This document shows, piece by piece, positions 1-5,101 of a DNA stretch of 5,157 nt. The notes below the pieces were generated by a model that searched no databases, had not been told where the DNA came from, and was given only the letters and a program-made list of their open reading frames with translations. Every line of letters starts with the position of its first letter. Positions within the stretch are counted from its first letter, which is position 1. The stretch comes from JBPBPI01 sp050954885 (lineage in GTDB: Bacteria > Pseudomonadota > Alphaproteobacteria > Caedimonadales > Caedimonadaceae), in NCBI GenBank assembly GCA_050954885.1, contig JBPBPI010000109.1, positions 1 to 5,157 of the forward strand. Reading direction: 5' to 3'. The translations under genes and the position numbers were made by a program.

Positions 1-753
1 AAAGCTCGCCTTAGCGTTCGGACGAACGATGCCAGGAGCATTGGAAGCCACAACGGTATTACCAACCGCACCATCAGCAGACGAAACCGCAGTTGCCAAC
101 GTCAACACACCAGAAACAGCGTTAAGCGCACCCGTGCCAGCGTTGGTCGCATCAGCAGCAGTACCAACCACAGAGTAGGCATTACCGTTAATGAATGCGT
201 TCAGCGGATTGCTGGTCGAGACGGTTGCCATCACACCAAGCTGCGGTGCATTCTGGAAACCACGAATGTCAGACACGCTCAAAGCGGTCCCAGACGAAGC
301 AACACGAACAACAGTGTTACCAGTCACATACGAACCATACAGGGTGCGCTGTGCCAAACGGTCAACAGACTGCATCGCCTGCACAGCGTTGACCACGTTA
401 TTATGGACAAACTGCGGGATAATACCCACCTTCTCAGTGACAATGTTCAAGTCCTGCGTGTCGCCAAGACGACCGAGAGTGAACGTGAACTGCTCAACCT
501 GCCAACCGGTCGGAACAAGACCGTTATCGAAGTTGGTGTTCGTGGTTGGGTCCATGAACGTGGTAACAGGAGCCTTGAGACCAGCCTTGGTATCGGTAAT
601 CGTCTGACCGATACGGTTAGGGTAGGTTCTACGCTCAGCAACCGCACGGAAAGTTACTTCTGGCTGGATTGCTTCCTGAATCGCATGCTCAAGATAGCCG
701 CTCTGGATCGTCGGAACCAGTGCGGGAAGGAAATTGGAAAGACCGGTAGCCAT
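1..753 (-). CDS. Major capsid protein, C-terminus cut off by window edge
   Basis: This is the main shell protein of the phage head, probably of HK97 fold. The minus-strand frame is open from the ATG at 753 to base 1, giving 251 residues with no stop, so the C-terminus lies outside the window. The start is secure: an in-frame TAG sits directly before the ATG, and a GGCGAGA ribosome site lies 8 nt upstream. The N-terminus (MATGLSNFLPALVPTIQSGY) leads into a helix at about 14-30. An extended polar stretch follows at about 41-100 (NRIGQTITDT, TNTNFDNGLVPTGW), then a helix at 112-140 (PQFVHNNVVNAVQAMQSVDR) like the spine helix of capsid proteins. Residues about 191-245 are rich in Ala, Val, Thr, Gly and Ser and end in ASNAPGIVRPNAKASF. 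Position after portal and scaffold supports the call more than any single motif. The assignment is by gene order and general resemblance; the exact capsid family is not certain. Confidence 0.85.
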   Translation of the reverse strand, partial: MATGLSNFLPALVPTIQSGYLEHAIQEAIQPEVTFRAVAERRTYPNRIGQTITDTKAGLKAPVTTFMDPTTNTNFDNGLVPTGWQVEQFTFTLGRLGDTQDLNIVTEKVGIIPQFVHNNVVNAVQAMQSVDRLAQRTLYGSYVTGNTVVRVASSGTALSVSDIRGFQNAPQLGVMATVSTSNPLNAFINGNAYSVVGTAADATNAGTGALNAVSGVLTLATAVSSADGAVGNTVVASNAPGIVRPNAKASF

Positions 754-761
754 CTAAAAAT

Positions 762-768
762 TCTCGCC
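762..768 (-). promoter_or_regulatory. Ribosome binding site of the capsid gene
   Basis: The minus strand reads GGCGAGA, then 8 nt, then the ATG at 753. It matches in position and sequence the GATGAGA site before the scaffold gene, and it fixes the capsid start together with the TAG codon immediately upstream of the ATG. Confidence 0.55.
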
Positions 769-780
769 TATAGCAGTCAG
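762..780 (-). promoter_or_regulatory. Possible T7/SP6-like phage promoter before the capsid gene
   Basis: The minus strand reads CTGACTGCTATAGGCGAGA. The T7 promoter ends in CGACTCACTATAGGGAGA and SP6 contains GTGACACTATAG. The GAC-CTATAGG-GAGA core is shared, but the GAC-to-CTATAG spacing is one nt shorter than in T7 and one nt longer than in SP6. No phage RNA polymerase gene is visible in the window. The GGCGAGA part also serves as the ribosome site, so part of the likeness may be coincidence. Confidence 0.2.
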
Positions 781-799
781 CAACTTAATTGTTGGTGAC
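776..799 (-). repeat. Imperfect hairpin in the scaffold-capsid spacer
   Basis: The minus strand folds as GUCA-C-CAAC, loop AAUUAA, GUUG-C-UGAC: two 4-bp stems broken by a C/C mismatch. It lies between the scaffold stop and the capsid ribosome site and has no following T-run, so it is not an intrinsic terminator. It could be an RNA-processing or stability element for the highly expressed capsid message. Confidence 0.35.
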
Positions 800-810
800 G
801 TGTGTATGTT

Positions 811-1320
811 TCATCGAAGATTCTCCCGCTTCCATGCCGCTTTCTCTGCATCGGTCATGTCGGCGTACTGCTTCGTCTCAGTCTTGGTTGTGCTCTTTGG
901 AGCACTAGCAGTAGAGGAAGTGTTCTTGACCGCAAAAGCGTATGGCTTTGCTGCCTTAAACTCTTCGATGACTGCGGCTGCGTTCACAACGTCGCCATCG
1001 TCATTCATCTCAACCTTGCTCAAATCGAGCAACTTGAGCATATCGAGGTCACTAATCCCTGCCTTCATTGCTTCTGCCTTGATTTCTGCGCGCTTGACCC
1101 GATCACGGGACTTCGCATCATTCTCGGCAGCAGCAGCCGTATACTTGGCGTCCATCTCAGCCATTTTGGCCTTCAGATCGGACATCTCACTGTTGAGCTT
1201 GTGTCGGGCTGTCTGTTCCTCATGGAGACGCGACAATGGCACATGCTTTACAGTCTTTTTCGGCTCAGGAACGACAACATCAATTTCTTCGATGTCGGTT
1301 GTGACAGTTTCGTCGGTCAT
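811..1320 (-). CDS. Head scaffold protein, coiled coil
   Basis: This is a 169-residue internal scaffold that would guide capsid-protein assembly and then leave or be degraded. An acidic N-terminus (MTDETVTTDIEEIDVVVPEP) is followed by a charged Ala/Lys/Glu-rich helix at about 29-86, predicted by eye to be coiled coil. Then comes GISDLDMLKLLDLSKVEM-NDDGDVVNAAAVIEEFKAAKPYAF at 88-130. That layout (a Leu-rich helix, an acidic 'DDG' turn, a helix and 'P.aF') resembles Gp20-type phage scaffolds. A Ser/Thr/Lys linker at about 133-150 precedes a basic amphipathic C-terminal helix (DAEKAAWKRENLR), the usual capsid-binding end. Starts at 1338 (TTG) and 1335 (ATG) are possible. I choose ATG 1320 because GATGAGA lies 9 nt upstream, mirroring the capsid gene. 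Its place between portal and capsid fits. Low primary-sequence conservation in such proteins means function rests on context and composition. Confidence 0.8.
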   Translation of the reverse strand: MTDETVTTDIEEIDVVVPEPKKTVKHVPLSRLHEEQTARHKLNSEMSDLKAKMAEMDAKYTAAAAENDAKSRDRVKRAEIKAEAMKAGISDLDMLKLLDLSKVEMNDDGDVVNAAAVIEEFKAAKPYAFAVKNTSSTASAPKSTTKTETKQYADMTDAEKAAWKRENLR

Positions 1321-1329
1321 TGGATGAAA

Positions 1330-1336
1330 TCTCATC
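1330..1336 (-). promoter_or_regulatory. Ribosome binding site deciding the scaffold start
   Basis: The minus strand reads GATGAGA, then 9 nt, then ATG 1320. The alternative starts at 1335 and 1338 overlap this site and have only GAG 14 or more nt upstream, so they are less likely. Confidence 0.45.
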
Positions 1337-1343
1337 AATAGTG

Positions 1344-1363
1344 GATGCGCTCAATTGCGCATC
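1344..1363 (-). repeat. Perfect 7-bp hairpin in the portal-scaffold spacer
   Basis: The minus strand reads GATGCGC-AATTGA-GCGCATC, a perfect 7-bp stem with a 6-nt loop. It is GC-rich but is not followed by a T-run on either strand, so it does not look like an intrinsic terminator. It sits 7 nt before the scaffold ribosome site and could modulate translation, act in mRNA processing or bind a protein. Confidence 0.5.
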
Positions 1364-1378
1364 ATTAGACATTCGGTT

Positions 1379-1385
1379 GTATTTA
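1379..1385 (-). promoter_or_regulatory. TAAATAC box upstream of scaffold
   Basis: One of three minus-strand copies of TAAATAC. This one starts 8 nt after the portal stop codon, within GCATAAATACAACCG. It resembles the TATAAATA late-promoter element of T4-like phages; whether it acts as a promoter here is inference. Confidence 0.3.
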
Positions 1386-1393
1386 TGCGCTGA

Positions 1394-2875
1394 TCAGCTT
1401 GTAAGTGTTTCTTTAGCCTGAGTTTGTGCAGCAAGCTTGACTGCACGAGCATCCTCAGCAACAATATCCTGTCCGATCAGCGCAACTTCAGCTTCAACAC
1501 TTGTGATATCGTTGATGCCAGCACTGTTCTTCACTGCGGTTTCACGAGACATGGTGCCAGCAGCAATCGCAATCTGGTTGGCAGTGGCAAGCTTCACACG
1601 ATCATCACTGGTAGGTGCAAACCAATGCCCCCACTTCAAACCAAGCCTCGCATCAACATCGAGCTTACCAACAACCTTTCCACGCACCTTGATCTGCATC
1701 TTCTGACTGGCATTGAGGAACATGCGCATCAGCGTCAACAAACCATATTCGCCATAGGATGAGCGCATATCAGAAGCCAATGAAAGCATTGGCTCATACA
1801 GTCGCTCCAAAGCTAGACCAGAAACGGCCATGGCAATCTTTTCGGGATCAGCCTGAACGCCGTGCATACTGTTAAGAGCCATGCCACGTTGATTGGTGAG
1901 AAAGTCAAGACTGGCCTTGGTGCTGTTGCCAGACATTTCCAACAGTTTGGCATCACCTTCTTTTCCAAGAAGCAGACCTTCGCCACCAGCCTTCTTCACT
2001 TCACCATCGGTAAGATAATCGTCTTCCTTCACCACCAATAGCGGATCAGAAGAATACTTTAGCGCACGAGAGATGCGCGATGCTGTGTAATCCTGCTGAA
2101 TGAGACTAGTGATACCTTGCTCAAACGTGCAAGCACCATCGAACTCATCGCCTCCGGGAAGGTTGTGCACCCACACCCAAGGACAAATGCCGAGATCATG
2201 CGACACACTGCGCGTGTCATCGATCTGTGGAATGGCTGGCTTGTCAGTTAGCTGTGGGACCGGCCAAGGCTGATACCACCATTCACCGGCAGTATCCCAC
2301 ACACGCTGAAACCAATGCAGAGTTTGCATCATGTCGTCATCGATGGCGTAACCCTGGCTTGCAAGCTCGCTACCAATGACCTTACGCTTCTCAGTGAGTG
2401 TAAGCAGTGTATCGGGAGCTTCAGCGTCCCACGTTGGCGTCAAGAAGGTGGTATCGAAACAATCGAAGAATGGTCGACCACGAAGAACACGGAAACGAAC
2501 GGCAACAGACCCTGTGGAACCGATTAGTGCAGCCTCACGCATTCTGGCAACAAGCCTGCCTTCGACAACCAAGTCTTCCAGCGTCTTTCTGACATCATCA
2601 TCGTCACTGTCGATTGATGGGAAATGACCATCACCGAAGCAAAAACCAACCGCAGTGTCTACAACACCACGCGCCATCGCCAAGCCAGTACGAATGGATG
2701 GTGCGCGAAGATGCTCCGGTCGGAATGCATTGCGGTAATCGCGATCCTCATGATATTCCCAATCGAACACATCATATAATGTGCCGTTGAGAACACTGTT
2801 CAAAAGGATTTGACGATTGGCACGAGCCGGATAATCCTTATCCGGCTGCATCATGTCGGCTATGGTCTTGTACAC
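1394..2875 (-). CDS. Portal protein, SPP1 gp6-like
   Basis: This protein forms the ring at the unique capsid vertex through which DNA is packaged by TerL and later ejected. It has 493 residues, within the usual range for SPP1 gp6-type portals. The N-terminal part (about 17-130) contains the wing-like region and AALIGSTGSVAVRFRV at 115-130. Residues 240-282 (GGDEFDGACTFEQGITSLIQ ... SDPLLVV) are the typical portal segment leading to the stem. The C-terminal part has WGHWFAPTSDDRVKLATANQ at 415-434 and SRETAVKNSAGINDITSVEAEVALI, the familiar crown-side helices with a closing Glu-rich motif. The start is GTG at 2875; only a weak GAAG lies 9 nt upstream. ATG codons 8 and 9 (MMQPDK) are an alternative without a better ribosome site. 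The gene follows terL by 36 nt and a TAAATAC box lies in that gap. Identity is by fold-family pattern and synteny. Confidence 0.9.
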   Translation of the reverse strand: MYKTIADMMQPDKDYPARANRQILLNSVLNGTLYDVFDWEYHEDRDYRNAFRPEHLRAPSIRTGLAMARGVVDTAVGFCFGDGHFPSIDSDDDDVRKTLEDLVVEGRLVARMREAALIGSTGSVAVRFRVLRGRPFFDCFDTTFLTPTWDAEAPDTLLTLTEKRKVIGSELASQGYAIDDDMMQTLHWFQRVWDTAGEWWYQPWPVPQLTDKPAIPQIDDTRSVSHDLGICPWVWVHNLPGGDEFDGACTFEQGITSLIQQDYTASRISRALKYSSDPLLVVKEDDYLTDGEVKKAGGEGLLLGKEGDAKLLEMSGNSTKASLDFLTNQRGMALNSMHGVQADPEKIAMAVSGLALERLYEPMLSLASDMRSSYGEYGLLTLMRMFLNASQKMQIKVRGKVVGKLDVDARLGLKWGHWFAPTSDDRVKLATANQIAIAAGTMSRETAVKNSAGINDITSVEAEVALIGQDIVAEDARAVKLAAQTQAKETLTS

Positions 2876-2899
2876 GGATCAATACTTCAATTGGACATG

Positions 2900-2906
2900 G
2901 TATTTA
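2900..2906 (-). promoter_or_regulatory. TAAATAC box upstream of portal
   Basis: Second minus-strand copy of TAAATAC, beginning 5 nt after the terL stop and ending 24 nt before the portal GTG. A CCAATTGAAGTATTGAT stretch follows it and resembles parts of the scaffold leader (CAATTGA and CTATTGAT). A promoter or other cis element is possible; this is unproven. Confidence 0.3.
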
Positions 2907-2911
2907 CCGTA

Positions 2912-4348
2912 TCAGCGCGATGTCAGCGACGTATTGAACATCCTGGCCTTTTGACGCTGAACTATTGTCGCGTTGAAGGCTGAAGCAAAAGCATCAACTT
3001 GGTCATCGTGCTTGCCACCCGGAAAGCTGGCAAGCTCTTCGATGAACGTGCTGTTCCACTTTCCTTCACGCAACATGATATTTCCAGCGTTGACTTGCGA
3101 TGATGCTGGCATTGCCCTTTGTATCTTGTTGCCAGACTGTGGGATGGCAGTGACGCGATATCCAGCCAAAGCCCTGGCTGCATACATGTAAGATGATTTA
3201 CCGGCGGCTCCAGGGTCCTGCGGCAGTCCGATATGAACGTCACGTCCATCTTCGGTGGCAGTGGAGATGAGAAACATCTCAACCGCAGCAGGATCACCAC
3301 GCATCCTGGCCACATCCTCGATGATGTATGCGCCATTGCTCAGCTTGGAAAGCTTGACCCCAACCGTCCAGTCTGGCTTGCGACCTTCAGCTTCAGCAGT
3401 TCCAGCCAAATCCCAATGTCTCACGGTCTGTGTGACGGTGATGCCAGACGGTAGGTTGCGCACACTGTTCATGTTGGCGACGTTGAACAGATTGCCTTCT
3501 AAAGGTCTTGGACGCTGCTGATATAATCCCGACCACACTAGGTCGCTCATCGTGTCACGAAGGTCCTCCATCATCCCTAATGTCTGATATTCTGGCCAGA
3601 GTGCTTCACCAATGTTTCTACCAAGCGGATCATCAATGTCTTCACACAATGCCGGCATTCTCAGAACATGCCATTTGCCAGACTGTTCTTCAATCAACCG
3701 TCCACTCAGATCGTCTGGTGCCCACCGTGTTTGTATGATCACGATGGCACCGCCCGGCTTCAACCGTGTGAGCACCGATGCTTCATATTCTTCCCACACC
3801 GTCGCCTTGATGATTGGAGAGAAAGCGTCTGACCAGTTTCGGATAGGATCGTCAATAATAGCAAGGTTTGCGCGAAAACCTGTCACACCACCGGTAATAC
3901 CTGCGCATCGATACTGGCATCCATTATCAGTGTGCCATAGTTCTCGACTGCGACTGTTTGCCATAATACCATAGCCAAGCGTCGGTGAATTCTCTTCGAC
4001 CACCACACGAAGCTTGCTGGAAAAGCTTTCTGCAAGGTCAGAGCCATACGATAGACCGATGATATTGGTGTTAGGGTTGCGCGCCATATACCAAGCTGGG
4101 AACATGATGCTGGCGTAAGTGCTTTTGGCACTGCCAGGAGGAAGGTTGACGATCAACCTGCGAATATCACCACGCTCAACGGCTTGTAGACGGTCAATGA
4201 GAACACGGTGATGCGCAGCCGGTGCTTGGTCAAACGGTGCAAGAGCATGTTCGCACCAAGCATTTAAATCGTTTTTGATGTTTTCGCGAAGAATGAATTC
4301 AGCTTTGAGTGCTGCAAGATCGATTGGAGGATTGGGCAAGAGGACCAC
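2912..4348 (-). CDS. terL: Terminase large subunit (ATPase and nuclease)
   Basis: This is the packaging motor: it cuts concatemeric phage DNA and pumps it into the procapsid using ATP. The 478-residue length is normal. The ATPase domain shows Walker A NLPPGSAKST (68-77), Walker B LAIIDDP (162-168) and the coupling motif IIQTRW (204-209). The Walker B ends in Asp-Asp-Pro rather than Asp-Glu, which is common in this TerL group. The RNase H-like nuclease domain shows HWDLAGT (D313), YIIEDV (E344/D345) and GGKHDDQVDAFA (D448, D449, D452), giving the expected acidic metal-binding set. Start: GTG at 4348 follows an in-frame TGA by one codon; no Shine-Dalgarno is seen. TTG 4339 is an alternative with GGTGG 5 nt before it. 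No ATG occurs before residue 82, beyond the Walker motif, so a downstream ATG start is impossible. No small terminase gene is recognisable upstream. Confidence 0.95.
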   Translation of the reverse strand: MVLLPNPPIDLAALKAEFILRENIKNDLNAWCEHALAPFDQAPAAHHRVLIDRLQAVERGDIRRLIVNLPPGSAKSTYASIMFPAWYMARNPNTNIIGLSYGSDLAESFSSKLRVVVEENSPTLGYGIMANSRSRELWHTDNGCQYRCAGITGGVTGFRANLAIIDDPIRNWSDAFSPIIKATVWEEYEASVLTRLKPGGAIVIIQTRWAPDDLSGRLIEEQSGKWHVLRMPALCEDIDDPLGRNIGEALWPEYQTLGMMEDLRDTMSDLVWSGLYQQRPRPLEGNLFNVANMNSVRNLPSGITVTQTVRHWDLAGTAEAEGRKPDWTVGVKLSKLSNGAYIIEDVARMRGDPAAVEMFLISTATEDGRDVHIGLPQDPGAAGKSSYMYAARALAGYRVTAIPQSGNKIQRAMPASSQVNAGNIMLREGKWNSTFIEELASFPGGKHDDQVDAFASAFNATIVQRQKARMFNTSLTSR

Positions 4349-4354
4349 CGGTCA

Positions 4355-4360
4355 ATTATA
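4355..4360 (-). promoter_or_regulatory. Possible -10 box (TATAAT) just before terL
   Basis: The minus strand reads TATAAT ending 6 nt before the terL GTG, which would place transcription start at or beside that GTG. The -35 candidate TAATCA, 17 nt upstream, matches only 3 of 6 consensus positions, so the promoter call is weak. Confidence 0.25.
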
Positions 4361-4368
4361 TTGAACCA

Positions 4369-4375
4369 GTATTTA
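4369..4375 (-). promoter_or_regulatory. TAAATAC box upstream of terL
   Basis: Third minus-strand copy of TAAATAC, 20 nt before the terL GTG, in the context CATGTAAATACTGGTTC. All three copies lie in short spacers upstream of head genes and on the coding strand. Confidence 0.3.
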
Positions 4376-4436
4376 CATGATTAGAATAATCTGTGTTCAG
4401 AATTGAGCGAGACAGGCACTAGCGGAGACTGAAAAA

Positions 4437-4460
4437 GGGGGTTTTAGAAGGGGGTGGGGG
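4437..4460 (+). repeat. G-rich tract with three G5 runs
   Basis: Runs of five G lie at 4437-4441, 4450-4454 and 4456-4460 on the plus strand, in otherwise balanced sequence. Three runs do not make a standard three-tier four-tract quadruplex, though a two-tier one is possible. The tract is about 90 nt upstream of terL. Confidence 0.5.
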
Positions 4461-4475
4461 CATGATGGCACGAAT

Positions 4476-4492
4476 GTTGCAGACCATGCAAC
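4476..4492. repeat. Perfect palindrome GTTGCA-N5-TGCAAC
   Basis: Six-bp arms around GACCA. As RNA it would form a small stable hairpin; as DNA it has the form of an operator half-site pair. Confidence 0.5.
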
Positions 4493-4650
4493 CCGATGCT
4501 TTGCCGCCCCGTTCTATTCATCATATGTGGACCGTTTGATCACCGTTGTCACCACCATTGTTCCGACAATACTTCCGATGGTTTGCATATGATCTCGCGA
4601 CTGTTTCCATCATCGTTTGCCCATGATGTTCAACCGTATGCAGGACCGTC

Positions 4651-4664
4651 ACAGCGCACGCTGT
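4651..4664. repeat. Perfect palindrome ACAGCG-CA-CGCTGT
   Basis: Six-bp arms with a 2-nt centre, the same geometry as the inner dyad at 4924-4939. The short centre favours a protein-binding DNA site over an RNA hairpin. Confidence 0.5.
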
Positions 4665-4694
4665 ATGGCATTATCGTCGCTGATAGCATCAGGA

Positions 4695-4707
4695 CATCAC
4701 CGTGATG
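4695..4707. repeat. Perfect palindrome CATCAC-C-GTGATG
   Basis: Six-bp arms around a single base; it contains an ACCGT box (4699-4703). Operator-like geometry. Confidence 0.5.
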
Positions 4708-4798
4708 CTGCACCATGCTGTAGCGCCGTCTGTGTGACCGTTGATCCACCGTATGTGACGCTGATCCCGATGCTGATGCCAAACTGGTTGCCGATCAT
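4697..4798 (-). CDS. Candidate 33-residue protein, unrecognised
   Basis: ATG 4798 is preceded by AAGGGTGG with about 6 nt spacing, the best ribosome site in the gene-poor region. The peptide begins MIGNQFGISIGISVTYGG, a mildly hydrophobic Gly/Ile/Ser-rich stretch, and ends in a polar tail. I do not recognise it. It runs in the direction of the head genes, but short ORFs are common by chance here and it overlaps palindromes and ACCGT boxes, so it may be a chance frame. Confidence 0.2.
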   Translation of the reverse strand: MIGNQFGISIGISVTYGGSTVTQTALQHGAASR

Positions 4799-4865
4799 CT
4801 AGCCACCCTTGGATGTGACCCTGCTGGTGAGCCTTGGTTTGCGCATGGATTACGTCCGATTATCA

Positions 4866-4891
4866 CGTCCGTTAAAAGAGTTTTTCGGACG
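4866..4891. repeat. Inverted repeat CGTCCG...CGGACG
   Basis: Six-bp GC-rich arms (4866-4871 and 4886-4891) enclose TT-AAAA-GAG-TTTT-T, so AAAA and TTTT can extend the stem. A further direct copy of CGTCCG lies at 4853-4858. No T-run follows on either strand outside the stem, so a terminator is unlikely. Confidence 0.5.
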
Positions 4892-4909
4892 GAATGACGG
4901 CTCACGATG

Positions 4910-4953
4910 GGTGTATCACTCTGTCAAACGGTCGTTTGATGAACTGATACACC
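4910..4953. repeat. 44-nt nested dyad (two concentric inverted repeats)
   Basis: Outer arms GGTGTATCA (4910-4918) and TGATACACC (4945-4953) are perfect 9-bp complements. Inner arms TCAAACG (4924-4930) and CGTTTGA (4933-4939) are perfect 7-bp complements with a 2-nt centre. The two gaps between them are both exactly 5 nt (CTCTG and TGAAC), so the whole is centred on one axis. It could bind two layers of a dimeric regulator, extrude as a cruciform or fold as an interrupted RNA hairpin. Confidence 0.7.
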
Positions 4954-4973
4954 AAGCGTCTGTGGCGACGGTT

Positions 4974-5009
4974 TTATGGGAACGGTTATGGGAACAGCTT
5001 TGGGACCAA
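4974..5009 (+). repeat. Three tandem 12-nt units
   Basis: TTATGGGAACGG, TTATGGGAACAG and CTTTGGGACCAA lie head to tail. The first two differ by one base, the third by four from the second. In one plus-strand frame they encode LWER-LWEQ-LWDQ before a stop; on the minus strand they give a GPKA-VPIT-VPIK run in the 65-codon frame. Confidence 0.6.
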
Positions 5010-5013
5010 TGAT

Positions 5014-5029
5014 GAAACACCAATGTTTC
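5014..5029. repeat. Perfect palindrome GAAACA-CCAA-TGTTTC
   Basis: Six-bp arms and a 4-nt loop. It overlaps a direct repeat of ACCAATG (5005-5011 and 5019-5025, the second within the palindrome). Confidence 0.5.
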
Positions 5030-5081
5030 CAGGCATTTTCCGCATGGATATGGCGGATGGAATGTCCGTAGAACCGTGATT

Positions 5082-5094
5082 TCAGCGTCGCTGA
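5082..5094. repeat. Perfect palindrome TCAGCG-T-CGCTGA
   Basis: Six-bp arms with a 1-nt centre, lying in a TTCAGCGTCGCTG segment that is repeated 20 nt further on as TTCAGTCGTCGCTG (5101-5114). Confidence 0.5.
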
Positions 5095-5101
5095 GGCTGG
5101 T

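Noticed and set aside
162..168. TerL Walker B 'DDP' as a defective active site
   Set aside because: The positions given are residues of TerL; Asp-Asp-Pro is common in this terminase group, so it is not a sign of inactivation.
191..798. Plus-strand open frames opposite the capsid gene
   Set aside because: They are antisense to a clear capsid frame, have Cys/Ser/Arg-rich unnatural composition and no ribosome sites.
802..1341. Two long plus-strand frames opposite the scaffold gene
   Set aside because: They mirror the codon pattern of the Ala/Lys/Glu-rich scaffold; the minus strand has the ribosome site, synteny and coiled-coil character.
1424..2627. Plus-strand frames opposite the portal gene
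   Set aside because: Antisense shadows of a clear portal protein.
2962..4131. Other frames within terL on both strands
   Set aside because: They overlap conserved ATPase and nuclease motifs of TerL and show no protein-like features of their own.
4437..4460. Classic four-tract G-quadruplex
   Set aside because: Only three G5 runs are present; a three-tier fold needs four tracts.
4462..4539. 25-codon plus-strand frame after the AGGGGGTGGGGG tract
   Set aside because: The G-rich tract mimics a ribosome site, but the peptide is Met/His/Pro-rich, very short and opposite in direction to all real genes.
4496..4802. Plus-strand frames of 61-69 codons
   Set aside because: Unnatural composition rich in His, Cys and Met, no ribosome site, and they overlap palindromes and ACCGT boxes.
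4866..4953. Intrinsic transcription terminators
   Set aside because: The hairpins lack a following T-run on either strand.
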